NCBI GenBank assembly: GCA_963790505.1 | Contig: CAWBOT010000004.1 | Location: 1,240,001 to 1,304,000 of the forward strand | Direction: 5' to 3' | From: Acidisarcina sp963790505 | Lineage (GTDB): Bacteria; Acidobacteriota; Terriglobia; Terriglobales; Acidobacteriaceae | Length of the DNA: 64,000 nucleotides | In this document: one piece after another, positions 45,051 through 54,009 of the stretch | Numbering within the stretch: position 1 is the stretch's first letter | How the letters are laid out: each line of letters begins with the position of its first letter | Notes under the pieces: model-generated | Database searches by the model: none | What the model was told of the DNA's origin: nothing | The model's input: the letters and a program-made list of their open reading frames with translations, nothing else | Program-made: the position numbers and the translations under genes

Positions 45051-45213
45051 GAGAAGCAGCAGAGGAGTCGCGATCTGCTGAAGCTACTTAACGCCCGATT
45101 AAGTGATCATGAATGTCAACTCTCATCTCTGTAGTCTGTCGACTAAGCGCTAACAGCCCGAGACCGCGCGCCAGAAAACGGATATCTCTGCTACCATTCT
45201 CCCCGAAATCGAT

Positions 45214-45236
45214 TTAGCCGGGAAAACCCCGGCTAA
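45214..45236 (+). promoter_or_regulatory. perfect 9-bp hairpin in the leader of the beta-helix gene
   Basis: TTAGCCGGG-AAAAC-CCCGGCTAA is a perfect inverted repeat about 31 bases before the start at 45268. It lacks a downstream T-run, so it is not a typical terminator of doxX. It could be a leader structure or an operator for the beta-helix gene. The rest of 45051-45267 has nothing recognisable. Confidence 0.55.
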
Positions 45237-45267
45237 GTGGATGACAAGACCAAACAGGAGAAATGTG

Positions 45268-46611
45268 ATGGCTTTCGGTTACCGCACTTTCCAAATTGCA
45301 AGCCCCTATTGTCAACCTATGCGACTGTCTCTGCCGATTGCGATGGCTTCTTTGCTCGCAACCTGCGGCATCGCTTCTGCTGCTACGTTGTGTGTCAACC
45401 CAGGGGGCACGGCCGGCTGCAAGTCGAGCATCAATGCCGCCGTGGCGGCAGCTGCCCCAGGCGACACCGTCCAGGTGTGGCCCGGTACATATTATGAAGG
45501 GGTGATCATCACCAAGCCACTCTCTCTGGTGGCGCTCGATCAAACCGCGGCAGCAAAGCCGGTCATTAATGCATCGGGCTTCCCGAACGGTATCTTCATC
45601 AACGGAATGTCTGGAGCGCCCAATGCGGGCATTGCCAACGTCTTAATCGCCGGGTTGGCGGTTCGCAGCGCGAACTTCGAGGGCATCCTCGTGGCGAATG
45701 CCTCCGGCGTAAACATAGTCGACAATCACGTCTACCATAACAACCTGGCGCTCGATATCGCTGCCCAAATGTGCCCCGGCATCCCTGCTTTTGAGACCAA
45801 TGAGGGCGACGACTGCGGTGAGGGGATTCATCTGATGTCGGTCATCAATTCCACGGTGGTTCGCAATGATGTGGAAGGCAACTCCGGTGGAATTCTCATC
45901 TCCGACGAAACCGGCCCCAATCGCTACAACCTTGTCAGCAAGAATACCGTGCATGACAACGCTTACGATTGCGGCATCACGATGGCGTCTCATGGGCCGG
46001 CCACATCGGTGATTCCCTCGGCGACGGTCTCCTTCGGAGTCGCGAACAATACCATAGCAAACAATTTCTCCTGGCATAACGGAACCCAGGTCCCGGGCGC
46101 CGGTGCAGGCGTGGGGATATTTGCTCCCTTTCCCGGCACGATAGCCCACGCCAATGTGGTCATTAACAATACCCTTTATGACAATGGTCTGCCCGGCGTT
46201 ACCATGCACAATCACGCCTATTCCCCGTTCGCGCCTCCAGTCGATCTCAGCGACAACGTCATCGTCGGGAACACGATCTATGGGAACGCTGCAGATACAG
46301 ACGATGCGGCGACTGGGGGCACGACCGGGATCAATGTCTACAGCGTTGCTCCCATCTTTGGCACTATCATCTCGCAAAATATATTCACCGACGAAGCGAT
46401 CGATATTGCTTACAACGCGCCCGGAGATCGAGTCGACGTGCATCAAAATAACTTCAACACCACCGGAATCGGCATCGACAACCTGGGCGTAGGTTCAGTG
46501 AATGCCGCGGACAACTGGTGGTCGTGCGCCGGCGGTCCTGGCGCCGCGGGTTGCTCAACCGTGACCGGCCCGCACATCACCATCACACCCTGGCTGACAG
46601 CTCCTTTTTAA
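45268..46611 (+). CDS. secreted right-handed parallel beta-helix protein (NosD/pectin-lyase-like)
   Basis: The 447-residue protein has a signal peptide (LPIAMASLLATCGIASAA). A short N-terminal DUF1565-like part follows (CVNPGGTAGCKSSINAAVAAAAPGDTVQVWPGTYYEGVIITKPLSL). A series of beta-helix coils with repeats of NNTxxNN and GIxxxS type comes next (VANNTIANNFSW, VVINNTLYDNG, VIVGNTIYGN). The last coil is capped by a NAADNWWSC motif. Its role is probably polysaccharide binding or hydrolysis in the envelope; no catalytic residues are evident. CAGGAG at 45255-45260 precedes the ATG by 7 bases, after a strong leader hairpin. Confidence 0.83.
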   Translation: MAFGYRTFQIASPYCQPMRLSLPIAMASLLATCGIASAATLCVNPGGTAGCKSSINAAVAAAAPGDTVQVWPGTYYEGVIITKPLSLVALDQTAAAKPVINASGFPNGIFINGMSGAPNAGIANVLIAGLAVRSANFEGILVANASGVNIVDNHVYHNNLALDIAAQMCPGIPAFETNEGDDCGEGIHLMSVINSTVVRNDVEGNSGGILISDETGPNRYNLVSKNTVHDNAYDCGITMASHGPATSVIPSATVSFGVANNTIANNFSWHNGTQVPGAGAGVGIFAPFPGTIAHANVVINNTLYDNGLPGVTMHNHAYSPFAPPVDLSDNVIVGNTIYGNAADTDDAATGGTTGINVYSVAPIFGTIISQNIFTDEAIDIAYNAPGDRVDVHQNNFNTTGIGIDNLGVGSVNAADNWWSCAGGPGAAGCSTVTGPHITITPWLTAPF

Positions 46612-46637
46612 CCAATCGCTCGTGGCTTAGTATCAAT

Positions 46638-46669
46638 CGACTGCCGGATCCGCAAAGATCCGGCAGTCG
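46638..46669 (+). terminator. 13-bp stem-loop, probable terminator of the beta-helix gene
   Basis: CGACTGCCGGATC and GATCCGGCAGTCG form a perfect 13-bp stem with a 6-base loop, 26 bases after the stop codon. Only a short CATTTT follows, so termination may be partial. Confidence 0.7.
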
Positions 46670-46811
46670 CCATTTTGACGAAGAACGTACGCCGCCCTCC
46701 GCCCTTGCTCGTCGGCGGTCATTCGGGACTCGCGCGCTCAAACGACGCTCCCCGCTACAGCTGGTTTTCAGAAGAGTTGCAGAATCTTTCAGAGGTGCCT
46801 CAATATTTTGG

Positions 46812-46883
46812 AGGCGCGGGTCGGGATCGAACCGACGCATAAAGGTTTTGCAGACCTCTCCCTTACCACTTGGGTACCGCGCC
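46812..46883 (-). tRNA. tRNA-Cys (anticodon GCA)
   Basis: A full cloverleaf is visible on the minus strand. The acceptor GGCGCGG pairs with CCGCGCC, the D-arm is CCC/GGG, and the anticodon loop CTGCAAA has anticodon GCA. The T-arm is GTCGG-TTCGATC-CCGAC, and the discriminator is U. A CCA tail is encoded directly after it (46809-46811). It lies 106 bases downstream of tRNA-Gly on the same strand. A second, different tRNA-Cys lies at 49938. Confidence 0.95.
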
Positions 46884-46989
46884 CCGTTTCACACCAACCA
46901 CTGGACGAACGACCGTGCGGGGTCTGCCGGCACTGCACGGATTCCAACTCTGCGTTGCCGGGGGAAGGAACTCGGGCCGCGGAGATTGG

Positions 46990-47061
46990 AGCGGGAGACG
47001 GGACTTGAACCCGCGACCCTCGCCTTGGCAAGGCGATGCTCTACCACTGAGCTACTCCCGC
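46990..47061 (-). tRNA. tRNA-Gly (anticodon GCC)
   Basis: The minus-strand cloverleaf has acceptor GCGGGAG paired with CTCCCGC, D-arm GCTC/GAGC, and anticodon stem-loop CGCCT-TGCCAAG-... with anticodon GCC. The T-arm is CGGGTTCAAGTCCCG, the discriminator is U, and an encoded CCA lies at 46987-46989. It is upstream of tRNA-Cys on the same strand, so they are probably co-transcribed. Confidence 0.96.
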
Positions 47062-47130
47062 GTTAGTACTCTGTGAGTATATCGGGCGGCTTCCCATGCG
47101 GTCAACGCACGGAACCGCCAGCGCCTTTCC

Positions 47131-47862
<732 letters not shown>

Positions 47863-47921
47863 AGACGGTTGTAAATGCAGCCCTGCGTTTGCTTCGAGAA
47901 TGGCGAAATGCCAGGGTCGGT

Positions 47922-48383
47922 TTATGACGCAAAGGCGGGCAGCGCCTGGCCGTGTTGCTGCTCGAATCGCTCATTCGGATTCGACGGCGCGGCGGGCGCG
48001 GTCACTGTCTTCTTCGGTCCGCGCTTGCGGGCCAGCATCATCCGGACGCGGTCCAGAACATCGAGCGGCGAGCACGCGCCTTTAGGAAGGAAACAATCGC
48101 CGCAGGTGGCGCGTTCAAAGGCGTTCACACTGCCACTCATCAGCAGGATCGGGACTTCGGGGGCAATCTCCTTCATCCGCCGCGCGAGTTCGTTGCCGTC
48201 CATGCGCGGCATGTGCAGATCGCTCAACACCAAGTCGATGCCCCCCTGGCAGAAGATCTCCAGGGCCTCCTCGGGGACCAATGCCCCGACGACGCGATAG
48301 CCGCGGGTTCCCAGCATGTACTTTCTTACCGACAACGCTTGTTCGTTATCGTCGACGCAGAGAATCGTTTTCTTTGGGCGCAT
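47922..48383 (-). CDS. single-domain response regulator (receiver)
   Basis: The 153-residue protein consists of a CheY-like receiver domain (acidic Asp11/Asp12, phospho-acceptor Asp55 in LVLSDLHMP, Ser83, Lys101 in FLPKG). A basic, probably disordered C-terminal tail follows (RKRGPKKTVTAPAAPSNPN). There is no output domain, so it acts through protein contacts. It contains an unusual Cys pair (TCGDC) just before the Lys motif. No histidine kinase is adjacent. Confidence 0.88.
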   Translation of the reverse strand: MRPKKTILCVDDNEQALSVRKYMLGTRGYRVVGALVPEEALEIFCQGGIDLVLSDLHMPRMDGNELARRMKEIAPEVPILLMSGSVNAFERATCGDCFLPKGACSPLDVLDRVRMMLARKRGPKKTVTAPAAPSNPNERFEQQHGQALPAFAS

Positions 48384-48427
48384 GATTTTCCTGACTGCTC
48401 CTGCTGGTTAGCGAGGAGCGGAACGCA

Positions 48428-48506
48428 GGCACACTTCAAATGTGCCCGCAGGGCTGCGGGTGACCGCGCCAGGCCATTTTGGAGCAAGGCTCCGCATTGG
48501 CGCGGT
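48428..48506. other. three consecutive stem-loops upstream of the response regulator
   Basis: Three inverted repeats follow one another. GGCACA/TGTGCC lies at 48428-48446, CCCGCAG/CTGCGGG at 48445-48460. ACCGCGCCA/TGGCGCGGT lies at 48463-48506 and encloses a nested GGAGC-AAG-GCTCC. The block lies 45 bases upstream of the response-regulator start (minus strand), in its presumed leader. It may be a structured leader RNA, a small RNA or a terminator from upstream. No known riboswitch pattern is recognised. Confidence 0.5.
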
Positions 48507-48909
48507 TCGGGCAGCTATGCATCAGCATGCTTTCTCCGAAAACGGCGCGAGACGGCCCCTGCCGGCCTTTGGACCGGGCGGCGGAAAATATTCGCTTGGC
48601 GCGCCGTATTCACTTCGGCTCCAGCCGCGAGAACTGACGATTCACCGGAAGACTCAGAGGCCTTCCTGATCGACGACAGTAGACTGCGGTCGAGCCGCTT
48701 GACTGCGGCACGCTTTGCTTTTCAGTTGTGGATCACTCGGCGAAAGTGAATGTTCTCTTTCGAGAACGCTCCGCAAGCGTACGAAGAGTTAAGGGCTCTC
48801 GCAATAGGGAATAGAGAGCGAATACATCATTACGTTTTCTATGGAATTTCATGCAATTTTGTTGGTGTGAAGCAAACAATCACGTTACGGCGCTCCAGGG
48901 CTGTTGAAA
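48507..48909. other. intergenic region without gene
   Basis: Between the stem-loop block and the PhzF gene I see no coding frame with homologous features. It contains a palindrome GTTCTC-TTTC-GAGAAC at 48752-48767, which could be an operator of the upstream-facing promoter for the response regulator. Confidence 0.45.
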
Positions 48910-49842
48910 CTATGTGAATCGCTCAAGGAAAACATGGCCCTTTGCCACAGGAACAGTGCTCCCTCCCACCCTGACTTCGTCGACTTCTTCCGACACCAGC
49001 TGTGCACTTGTATACAGATCGCTGGGGCGTCCCATTTCGACGCCCTGGCGCAGGTGCACTTCATGCCCCGGCACAACGATACCGTGCCGCACCAGGTACG
49101 AGATCGCACAACCCGCCGCTGAACCCGTGGCTGGGTCTTCACGCCCGTAGAACTGCATGCGCGTCCGCCAGGCGTTGAGTTCGCCGGGCACGCGCGCCAT
49201 GCAATAGAAGAACCGGGCGCCCATCCCCTTCAGATACTCCGTGCCCGCTGGTTCCGGCACCTGCAGGCGGCTGAGTGACTCGAGCGAACGCAGCAGCACG
49301 ACGCAATACGGCAGGCCCGTAGATACTGTCTGCGGGGCCGGAGCGTTCTCCAGGTCATCGAGGGAAAGGCCGAGCGCTGCGGCCGCCCTGGCGGGCTCGT
49401 GAAGTGCGCCGAAGGAGGGTTTGATCTGGGTCATGACTCCGTAGGGTGGGCTGCCCAGCTCACTGTCCGCGCGGAAGCGCACCGGCACCCTTCCAACATT
49501 CAGGTCGAGCAATATCTCGGCGGCGCCTGCGTACTCGGGAAAGAAGCTGCGAATCGTTGCCGCCGTTCCCAGCGTCGGATGGCCGGCGAAGGGCAGCTCC
49601 TCTTGCGTGGTGAAGATGCGAACGCGCACACCCTCCCGCCGCTCGATCTCTGCGTCGCGGCGAAGGATGAAGGTCGTCTCAGAGAGGTTGGTCTCATTCG
49701 CCAGCCGTTGCATCTCGGCGGTGGTCAGCTCTCCCGCGTCTTCGAAGACCGCCAGCTGATTGCCCTCGAGCGGTGTCGCAGTGAAGACATCGCAGAGCCG
49801 GTAGGGAAGTTCGAGGCGAGTTGCAGATCGGGGGATTGTCAC
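48910..49842 (-). CDS. PhzF-family isomerase/epimerase-like protein
   Basis: The 310-residue protein has the PhzF (diaminopimelate-epimerase-fold) signatures. These are the N-terminal DVFTATPLEGNQLAVFEDA, ETTFIL with the proton-shuttling Glu55, PFAGHPTLGTA and the C-terminal EDPATGSAAGCAISYLVRHG. PhzF of Pseudomonas isomerises the phenazine precursor DHHA, but most homologues have unknown substrates and no phenazine genes are present here. The start is GTG at 49842. It is isolated from its neighbours. Confidence 0.9.
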   Translation of the reverse strand: MTIPRSATRLELPYRLCDVFTATPLEGNQLAVFEDAGELTTAEMQRLANETNLSETTFILRRDAEIERREGVRVRIFTTQEELPFAGHPTLGTAATIRSFFPEYAGAAEILLDLNVGRVPVRFRADSELGSPPYGVMTQIKPSFGALHEPARAAAALGLSLDDLENAPAPQTVSTGLPYCVVLLRSLESLSRLQVPEPAGTEYLKGMGARFFYCMARVPGELNAWRTRMQFYGREDPATGSAAGCAISYLVRHGIVVPGHEVHLRQGVEMGRPSDLYTSAQLVSEEVDEVRVGGSTVPVAKGHVFLERFT

Positions 49843-49937
49843 AGCAATAGAGTAATGGTTCGCGGCCTGCAGTGATTAGCCGCACAGGGTTGATTTATCA
49901 TCATTCTCGGGCCCATGATGCAATCAGCGGGACGAGA

Positions 49938-50010
49938 GCACCGGTGGCGAAGTGGCTAACGCGCTGGTCTGCAAAACCAGTATTCGCGGGTTCAATTCCC
50001 GCCCGGTGCT
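49938..50010 (+). tRNA. second tRNA-Cys (anticodon GCA)
   Basis: The plus-strand cloverleaf has acceptor GCACCGG/CCGGTGC, D-arm GCG/CGC and anticodon stem CTGGT/ACCAG with loop CTGCAAA (anticodon GCA). The T-arm is GCGGG-TTCAATT-CCCGC, the discriminator is U and CCA is encoded at 50011-50013. Body stems differ from the tRNA-Cys at 46812, so it is not a recent duplicate. The 50045 gene starts 35 bases after its body. Confidence 0.95.
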
Positions 50011-50044
50011 CCAAATGCTTACAGGAACGATCGCCTCGTTCTCT

Positions 50045-50533
50045 ATGAAATCTAAGCTCTTAGCTCTCTTGCTGCTCATCCCAAGCTGCGTGCCGAATGA
50101 TCTCAAGGCGCAGGCGGCAAGCCCGGCGCTGCGGCCCCTCGAATTTCTCTCCGGACACTGGACCAGCTCTTCCAAAGACGAGTTTTCGGAAGAGTACTGG
50201 TCGCCTCTTGTGGGAAACAACATCGTCGGCACATTCCGCGTTCTTCAAAGCGGCAACCCCGTCTTCTATGAGTTTTGGACGATCGAACAAGAGAACGGCG
50301 TCGCCGTCTTCAAGATGAAGCACTTCAATGCGGGACTAATCGGATGGGAGGAAAAGACCGACGTTGTTCGTCTCCCAGTCAAAGAAACAGGAGCGCAGTC
50401 GGTGGTGTTTTCAAACCAGGATGGCAGCCTGATTTTGCGCTATGAGCGTCACGGGCAGGAACTGGTGAGCATTCTATCCCGTACGAAAAACGGCGTCCGC
50501 AAAGACGATGTCTTTCACTTCAGTCGTCAATAA
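50045..50533 (+). CDS. exported DUF6265-like protein
   Basis: The 162-residue protein has a signal peptide (LLALLLLIPSCVPN...). A small beta-rich domain follows with LEFLSGHWTSSSKDEFSEEYWSPLVGNNIVGTFR, the pattern of the DUF6265/lipocalin-like family (LxGxW, then a repeating EFWxIEQ). Function unknown. I start it at the ATG at 50045, because the frame upstream runs into tRNA-Cys. Confidence 0.72.
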   Translation: MKSKLLALLLLIPSCVPNDLKAQAASPALRPLEFLSGHWTSSSKDEFSEEYWSPLVGNNIVGTFRVLQSGNPVFYEFWTIEQENGVAVFKMKHFNAGLIGWEEKTDVVRLPVKETGAQSVVFSNQDGSLILRYERHGQELVSILSRTKNGVRKDDVFHFSRQ

Positions 50534-50562
50534 ATAAATCGGCGCTCAGACTCCAAAACATA

Positions 50563-50584
50563 GCGGCGCACCGAAGGGCGCCGC
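50563..50584. terminator. possible bidirectional terminator between convergent genes
   Basis: GCGGCGC-N8-GCGCCGC is a perfect 7-bp stem between the 3' ends of the DUF6265 gene (+) and the HhH gene (-). It is followed by AATTTG on the plus strand. The T-run is weak, so it is only suggestive. Confidence 0.45.
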
Positions 50585-50636
50585 AATTTGTCTCTTGAAA
50601 AGAATATTTTGCAATGCTCCTAACATCCGTCGTCGC

Positions 50637-50963
50637 CTACTTTGCTGGCTGCTTGGCGATGATCATGCTGCTGATCTTCGAGTAAGTAGCGGCCGGGATG
50701 ATACCCTTGGTCTTCAGATCGGTCTTCGCATGGTAGGGCCGTCCGGCGATGATCTTAGAAGAGTAAGCGTCCCCGATCCCCGGCAGGGAGCTAAGTTGTT
50801 CTTTCGTAGCCGAGTTAATGTCGATCTGGCTGGCCATTGCGTTGCTCGCGGCCGCGGAGCCGCCCTTGGCCGTGCTCTGTGCCGTTGTGGAGATGGTCAG
50901 GACCCCAAGGGAAAGCAGGCCTGCGACGGCGAGGGTGACTACACTCTTAAGCTGCTTGTTCAT
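50637..50963 (-). CDS. exported ComEA-like helix-hairpin-helix protein
   Basis: The 108-residue protein has a signal peptide (SVVTLAVAGLLSLGVLTISTTAQ). One helix-hairpin-helix domain of the ComEA type follows (QIDINSATKEQLSSLPGIGDAYSSKIIAGRPYHAKTDL), with the turn LPGIG. Such proteins bind DNA outside the membrane and are used in DNA uptake. Without other competence genes here that role is a guess. GGAGGAAC precedes the ATG by 4 bases, so the longer frame from 51020 is rejected. Confidence 0.85.
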   Translation of the reverse strand: MNKQLKSVVTLAVAGLLSLGVLTISTTAQSTAKGGSAAASNAMASQIDINSATKEQLSSLPGIGDAYSSKIIAGRPYHAKTDLKTKGIIPAATYSKISSMIIAKQPAK

Positions 50964-51072
50964 CGTTCCTCCGGTAAGTTGAGTGGGTTTTGAGGCGATA
51001 CGAGCTACGAACGAAAGCATAAATGCCTTTTTCGAATCTGTCGCCCTTGTTGACCCGACGCCTTCGAGCCAA

Positions 51073-51693
51073 TCAAACTACCGAGCGCTGCGGTTCCCAA
51101 AGCCGCTTCCAGGTCTTCGCAATCGCCAGAGCAATCCAGCGAATGGTCAAGACTGCGGTCAGCGTAAGTCCCGCGGCGATGCCGCCGGCAATCCAGGGAT
51201 GATGCGTCGCCGTCCACGTCAATCCAACCGCAACCGCATCTTCGCCGGTGCTCAGGGCAATATTTGAAATCGGCTCAGGACTTGCCGTGACCAGGGTGCG
51301 CGCTGCGGTCTTGGACGAGTGCGCGGCCGTGGCAATCAGCGCGCCTGCGCAAGTTGCCAGGAGCTGCATCTCCGGCGAGAGCTGATTGGTCGCTCGAAAA
51401 GCGAGCAGTGCGGCGAGGGGAATCCGGACGAAGGTGTGCAAAGCATTCCAGATCAGATCGAAGCCTGGAATCTTGTCGGCAAAGAACTCAACCGCAAACA
51501 AGCCCGCGCTCGCGCCGATCACCCACCAGCTCGCCAGCGCATCCAGCCCCTGCGGCAGCTCGACCCAGTGCATCCGCGCCAGAAAGCCAAGGGTCAGCAC
51601 GGTTGCGTAGACGTTCAGGCCGGCGGCAAAGCTGGCCGCAATGACGAGTCCTGCGAGGGTGGAGGGCCTGAAGTCCATAGAGGCGTTCGTCAC
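51073..51693 (-). CDS. DUF4126-family membrane protein
   Basis: The 206-residue protein has five to six hydrophobic segments (AGLVIAASFAAGLNVYATVLTLGFLA, WWVIGASAGLFAVEFFADKIPGFDLIWNALHTFVRIPLAALLA, ...). The FADKIPGFDLIWN motif is diagnostic of DUF4126. Function unknown. It is last in a compact operon of sulfurtransferase, DppC-type permease, phosphodiesterase and DUF4126 (5 bases after the previous gene). Confidence 0.82.
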   Translation of the reverse strand: MTNASMDFRPSTLAGLVIAASFAAGLNVYATVLTLGFLARMHWVELPQGLDALASWWVIGASAGLFAVEFFADKIPGFDLIWNALHTFVRIPLAALLAFRATNQLSPEMQLLATCAGALIATAAHSSKTAARTLVTASPEPISNIALSTGEDAVAVGLTWTATHHPWIAGGIAAGLTLTAVLTIRWIALAIAKTWKRLWEPQRSVV

Positions 51694-51698
51694 TCGTA

Positions 51699-52154
51699 CT
51701 ACAAAAGCTGAATAATCTCGGCAGATGCCGCGCCGCTGGAGATGTTCACCATCGCCAGCGATACGGGCAGCGAGAACCGTCTCGCTCCGGCGCTGCCAGG
51801 ATTCAAGTACAACACACCTTTGCGCCGGTCGATAGATGGCTGATGCGAGTGTCCGCTGACCACGACGCCGACTCCCGCTGCGATTGGGTCTAGATCCAGT
51901 TCCTTCACATCATGCAGCAAGTAGAAGGTGAATCCGCCGAGGTCGACCATCTCTGTCGCCGGCAAATGCGAACACCGCCCGCTGCGATCGATATTGCCGC
52001 GGATCGCAGTTAGCGGAGCGATTTTACTCAGGGCATCCAGGATCGCCGGATCACCAACATCGCCGGCATGAAGAATGTGGTCTACGCCGGCCAGCGCGGC
52101 GACTGCTTCCGGTCGAAGCAGCCCATGCGTGTCGGAGATGACGCCGATCCGCAT
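51699..52154 (-). CDS. YfcE-like metallophosphoesterase
   Basis: The 151-residue enzyme is of the calcineurin-like superfamily. Metal-binding motifs are present: DTHG (ISDTHGLLRPE), GDVGD (HAGDVGD), GNID (RGNID) and GHSHQ (VVSGHSHQP), followed by LNPGSAG. YfcE is a Mn-dependent phosphodiesterase with broad in vitro activity and no fixed physiological role. It is separated by 4 bases from the upstream permease. Confidence 0.9.
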   Translation of the reverse strand: MRIGVISDTHGLLRPEAVAALAGVDHILHAGDVGDPAILDALSKIAPLTAIRGNIDRSGRCSHLPATEMVDLGGFTFYLLHDVKELDLDPIAAGVGVVVSGHSHQPSIDRRKGVLYLNPGSAGARRFSLPVSLAMVNISSGAASAEIIQLL

Positions 52155-52158
52155 CGCC

Positions 52159-53043
52159 TCAAAGTCCGATCGACAGCCGTGTGCGAGGGTCGAGGTAGTC
52201 GCGCAAGGCGTCGCCGAGGAAGTTGAACGAGAGCACGCATAGCATGATTGCCAGGGCGGGGAAGACGACCATGTGCGGCGAGTCGAAGAGGTGCGATCGG
52301 GCGTCGTTGAGCATATTTCCCCAGCTTGCCGCCGGCGGAGGAACGCCCAGGCCGAGAAAGCTCAGCGTCGCCTCGGCCAGCACCACTCCGGCCATGCCAA
52401 TGGCCGACTGCACGATGAGCGGCTGCAAAATGTTGGGAAGAATGTGACGGGTAAATATCCTCAGGTCCGAGGCGCCCAGGGCGCGTGCCGCTTCGACGAA
52501 CTCCTTTTCCTTGACCGCCAGTACCTGCGCGCGCACCAGTCGGGCATAGCCCACCCATCCGCCGATCGAAAGCGCCAGCACCAGGTTCCTCATCCCCGGT
52601 CCTAGAAAAGCAACAAAGGCAATCGCCAGCAGGATGCCGGGCAGCGCGAGAAACGAGTTCATCACAAAAATGTTTAGGACGACGTCCAGCACGCCGCCAT
52701 AGAAGCCGGCGATGCCGCCCAGTATCAGGCCCAGCGTGAGCGAGCAGGCGACGACTGAAACGGCGACGAACAGCGAAATCCGCGCCCCGAAGATCACCCG
52801 GGAGAGAATATCGCGCCCCAGTTCATCGGTGCCAAACCAATGCGCCGCCTGGGGAGAATTAAGCCGCTGGTTGAGATCGATGGATGCCGGATCGTACGGA
52901 GCAAGGTGCGGCGCAAACAGCGCTGCGCTCACAAAGCACAACAATACCGCCACGCCAAAGAGCGCCATTGGCTGGCGTCGCCAGCGAGCTGGAATGCGCG
53001 CTGCACCCGGAGCTTCTGGTGTCGAAATGGCGACGGTGCCCAA
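52159..53043 (-). CDS. DppC/OppC-type ABC transporter permease
   Basis: The 294-residue inner-membrane protein has a cytoplasmic N-terminus, six transmembrane segments and the EAA-loop-type sequence (FVEAARALGASDLRIFTRHILPNIL) that docks to the ATPase. PAASWGNMLNDARSHLF is a further family motif. It resembles the C-subunit of dipeptide/oligopeptide/nickel transporters. The partner permease (DppB), binding protein and ATPases are absent from the window, which is unusual. It lies between the sulfurtransferase (42 bases) and the phosphodiesterase (4 bases). Confidence 0.9.
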   Translation of the reverse strand: MGTVAISTPEAPGAARIPARWRRQPMALFGVAVLLCFVSAALFAPHLAPYDPASIDLNQRLNSPQAAHWFGTDELGRDILSRVIFGARISLFVAVSVVACSLTLGLILGGIAGFYGGVLDVVLNIFVMNSFLALPGILLAIAFVAFLGPGMRNLVLALSIGGWVGYARLVRAQVLAVKEKEFVEAARALGASDLRIFTRHILPNILQPLIVQSAIGMAGVVLAEATLSFLGLGVPPPAASWGNMLNDARSHLFDSPHMVVFPALAIMLCVLSFNFLGDALRDYLDPRTRLSIGL

Positions 53044-53085
53044 GAAAGAATGATCGCATAGCAGCGCCCAGCGAGTCTGCCAAAC

Positions 53086-53925
53086 TCAGCTGGTCTTCTC
53101 GATCACCGCTTGCGGATGCTGGGCGTACTCCGCCCAGGAGCCGTCATAGAGGCTGACACTCTTTGCGCCCGCGATCTCCAGCCCGAGCGCGATCACGGCT
53201 GCGGTGACGCCGGAGCCACAAGTGGTGGTAATTGAATGCTCCAGATCCACTCCCTTGCCGGCAAAAAGCTCGCGAAGCTTCCCGGCTGCTTTCAACCGGC
53301 CCTCCTCGACGAGCTCGGTGAAGGGAACGCTGGTCGCGCCGGGCATGTGGCCGGAGGAAATTCCCTGTCGAGGCTCGGGTGCGGCGCCCGAAAAACGCCC
53401 TGCCGAGCGGGCATCGAGAATCTGCCCCCGCTCCGCGATCATGTGCTGAATCTGAACAAAGTCCTTCACCGCATCGGGATCGAACCTGGCATGAAACTGC
53501 GCCGGCGCGCGGTTAACAGCGCCAGATTCAACCGGCAGGCCGGCTTCGACCCATGCGCGAAATCCTCCGTCCAGAAGATAGACCTTGCCCGCCCCGAAGG
53601 TGCCGAGCATCCACCAGGCGCGCGGTGCGGAGAAGACGCCTTCCTGCTCATAAACCACGATAGTCATACTGTCGCCGACGCCGAGCTCTGCCATGCTTTG
53701 AGAGAAGGCCCCGGCGCTGGGCATCATATGTGGCAGCGAAGTGGAGTGATCGGAAAGCGCTTCGATATCGAAAAAGACAGATCCAGGAATGTGGGCCGTG
53801 AGGTATCGCCCAAGGGTATCGACCTTTGGCGTGACGCCGACCGGAGGCAGCGTGGCATCAAGGACAACGACTTTCGGATCGTGGAGGCGCTTAGCCAGCC
53901 ACGCTGGCGTTACAAGAGGATTCAT
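53086..53925 (-). CDS. sseA: 3-mercaptopyruvate/thiosulfate sulfurtransferase (two rhodanese domains)
   Basis: The 279-residue tandem rhodanese protein has a catalytic loop CGSGVTA (Cys236) typical of 3-mercaptopyruvate sulfurtransferase, rather than the CRKGVT of thiosulfate sulfurtransferase. The first domain carries VVLDATLPPVG and GRYLTAHIPGSVFFDIEALSD. The Arg/Lys-free substrate loop fits mercaptopyruvate. It is first in the four-gene operon ending with DUF4126, and divergent from the NUDIX gene. Confidence 0.9.
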   Translation of the reverse strand: MNPLVTPAWLAKRLHDPKVVVLDATLPPVGVTPKVDTLGRYLTAHIPGSVFFDIEALSDHSTSLPHMMPSAGAFSQSMAELGVGDSMTIVVYEQEGVFSAPRAWWMLGTFGAGKVYLLDGGFRAWVEAGLPVESGAVNRAPAQFHARFDPDAVKDFVQIQHMIAERGQILDARSAGRFSGAAPEPRQGISSGHMPGATSVPFTELVEEGRLKAAGKLRELFAGKGVDLEHSITTTCGSGVTAAVIALGLEIAGAKSVSLYDGSWAEYAQHPQAVIEKTS

Positions 53926-54009
53926 GCGAACAAGTCTACTGCTGGGCGACAGAATATCATCGCTCCAGCACTGCGCTTCCAGGCGCGGCCGTTAACGGAG
54001 GAGTCAGCC

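Noticed and set aside
46639..46668. Stem-loop considered as an insertion-sequence end
   Set aside because: No transposase, no target duplication and position right after a stop codon fit a terminator better.
48442..48669. 75-residue plus-strand frame in the empty region
   Set aside because: No ribosome-binding site, Arg/Pro-rich shadow-like composition; it overlaps the stem-loop block.
48910..49842. PhzF as evidence of phenazine biosynthesis
   Set aside because: No other phz gene is present; most PhzF homologues have other roles.
53236..54009. Upstream extension of the NUDIX frame
   Set aside because: It runs antisense through the sulfurtransferase; GGAGGAG before the GTG at 54010 fixes the start.
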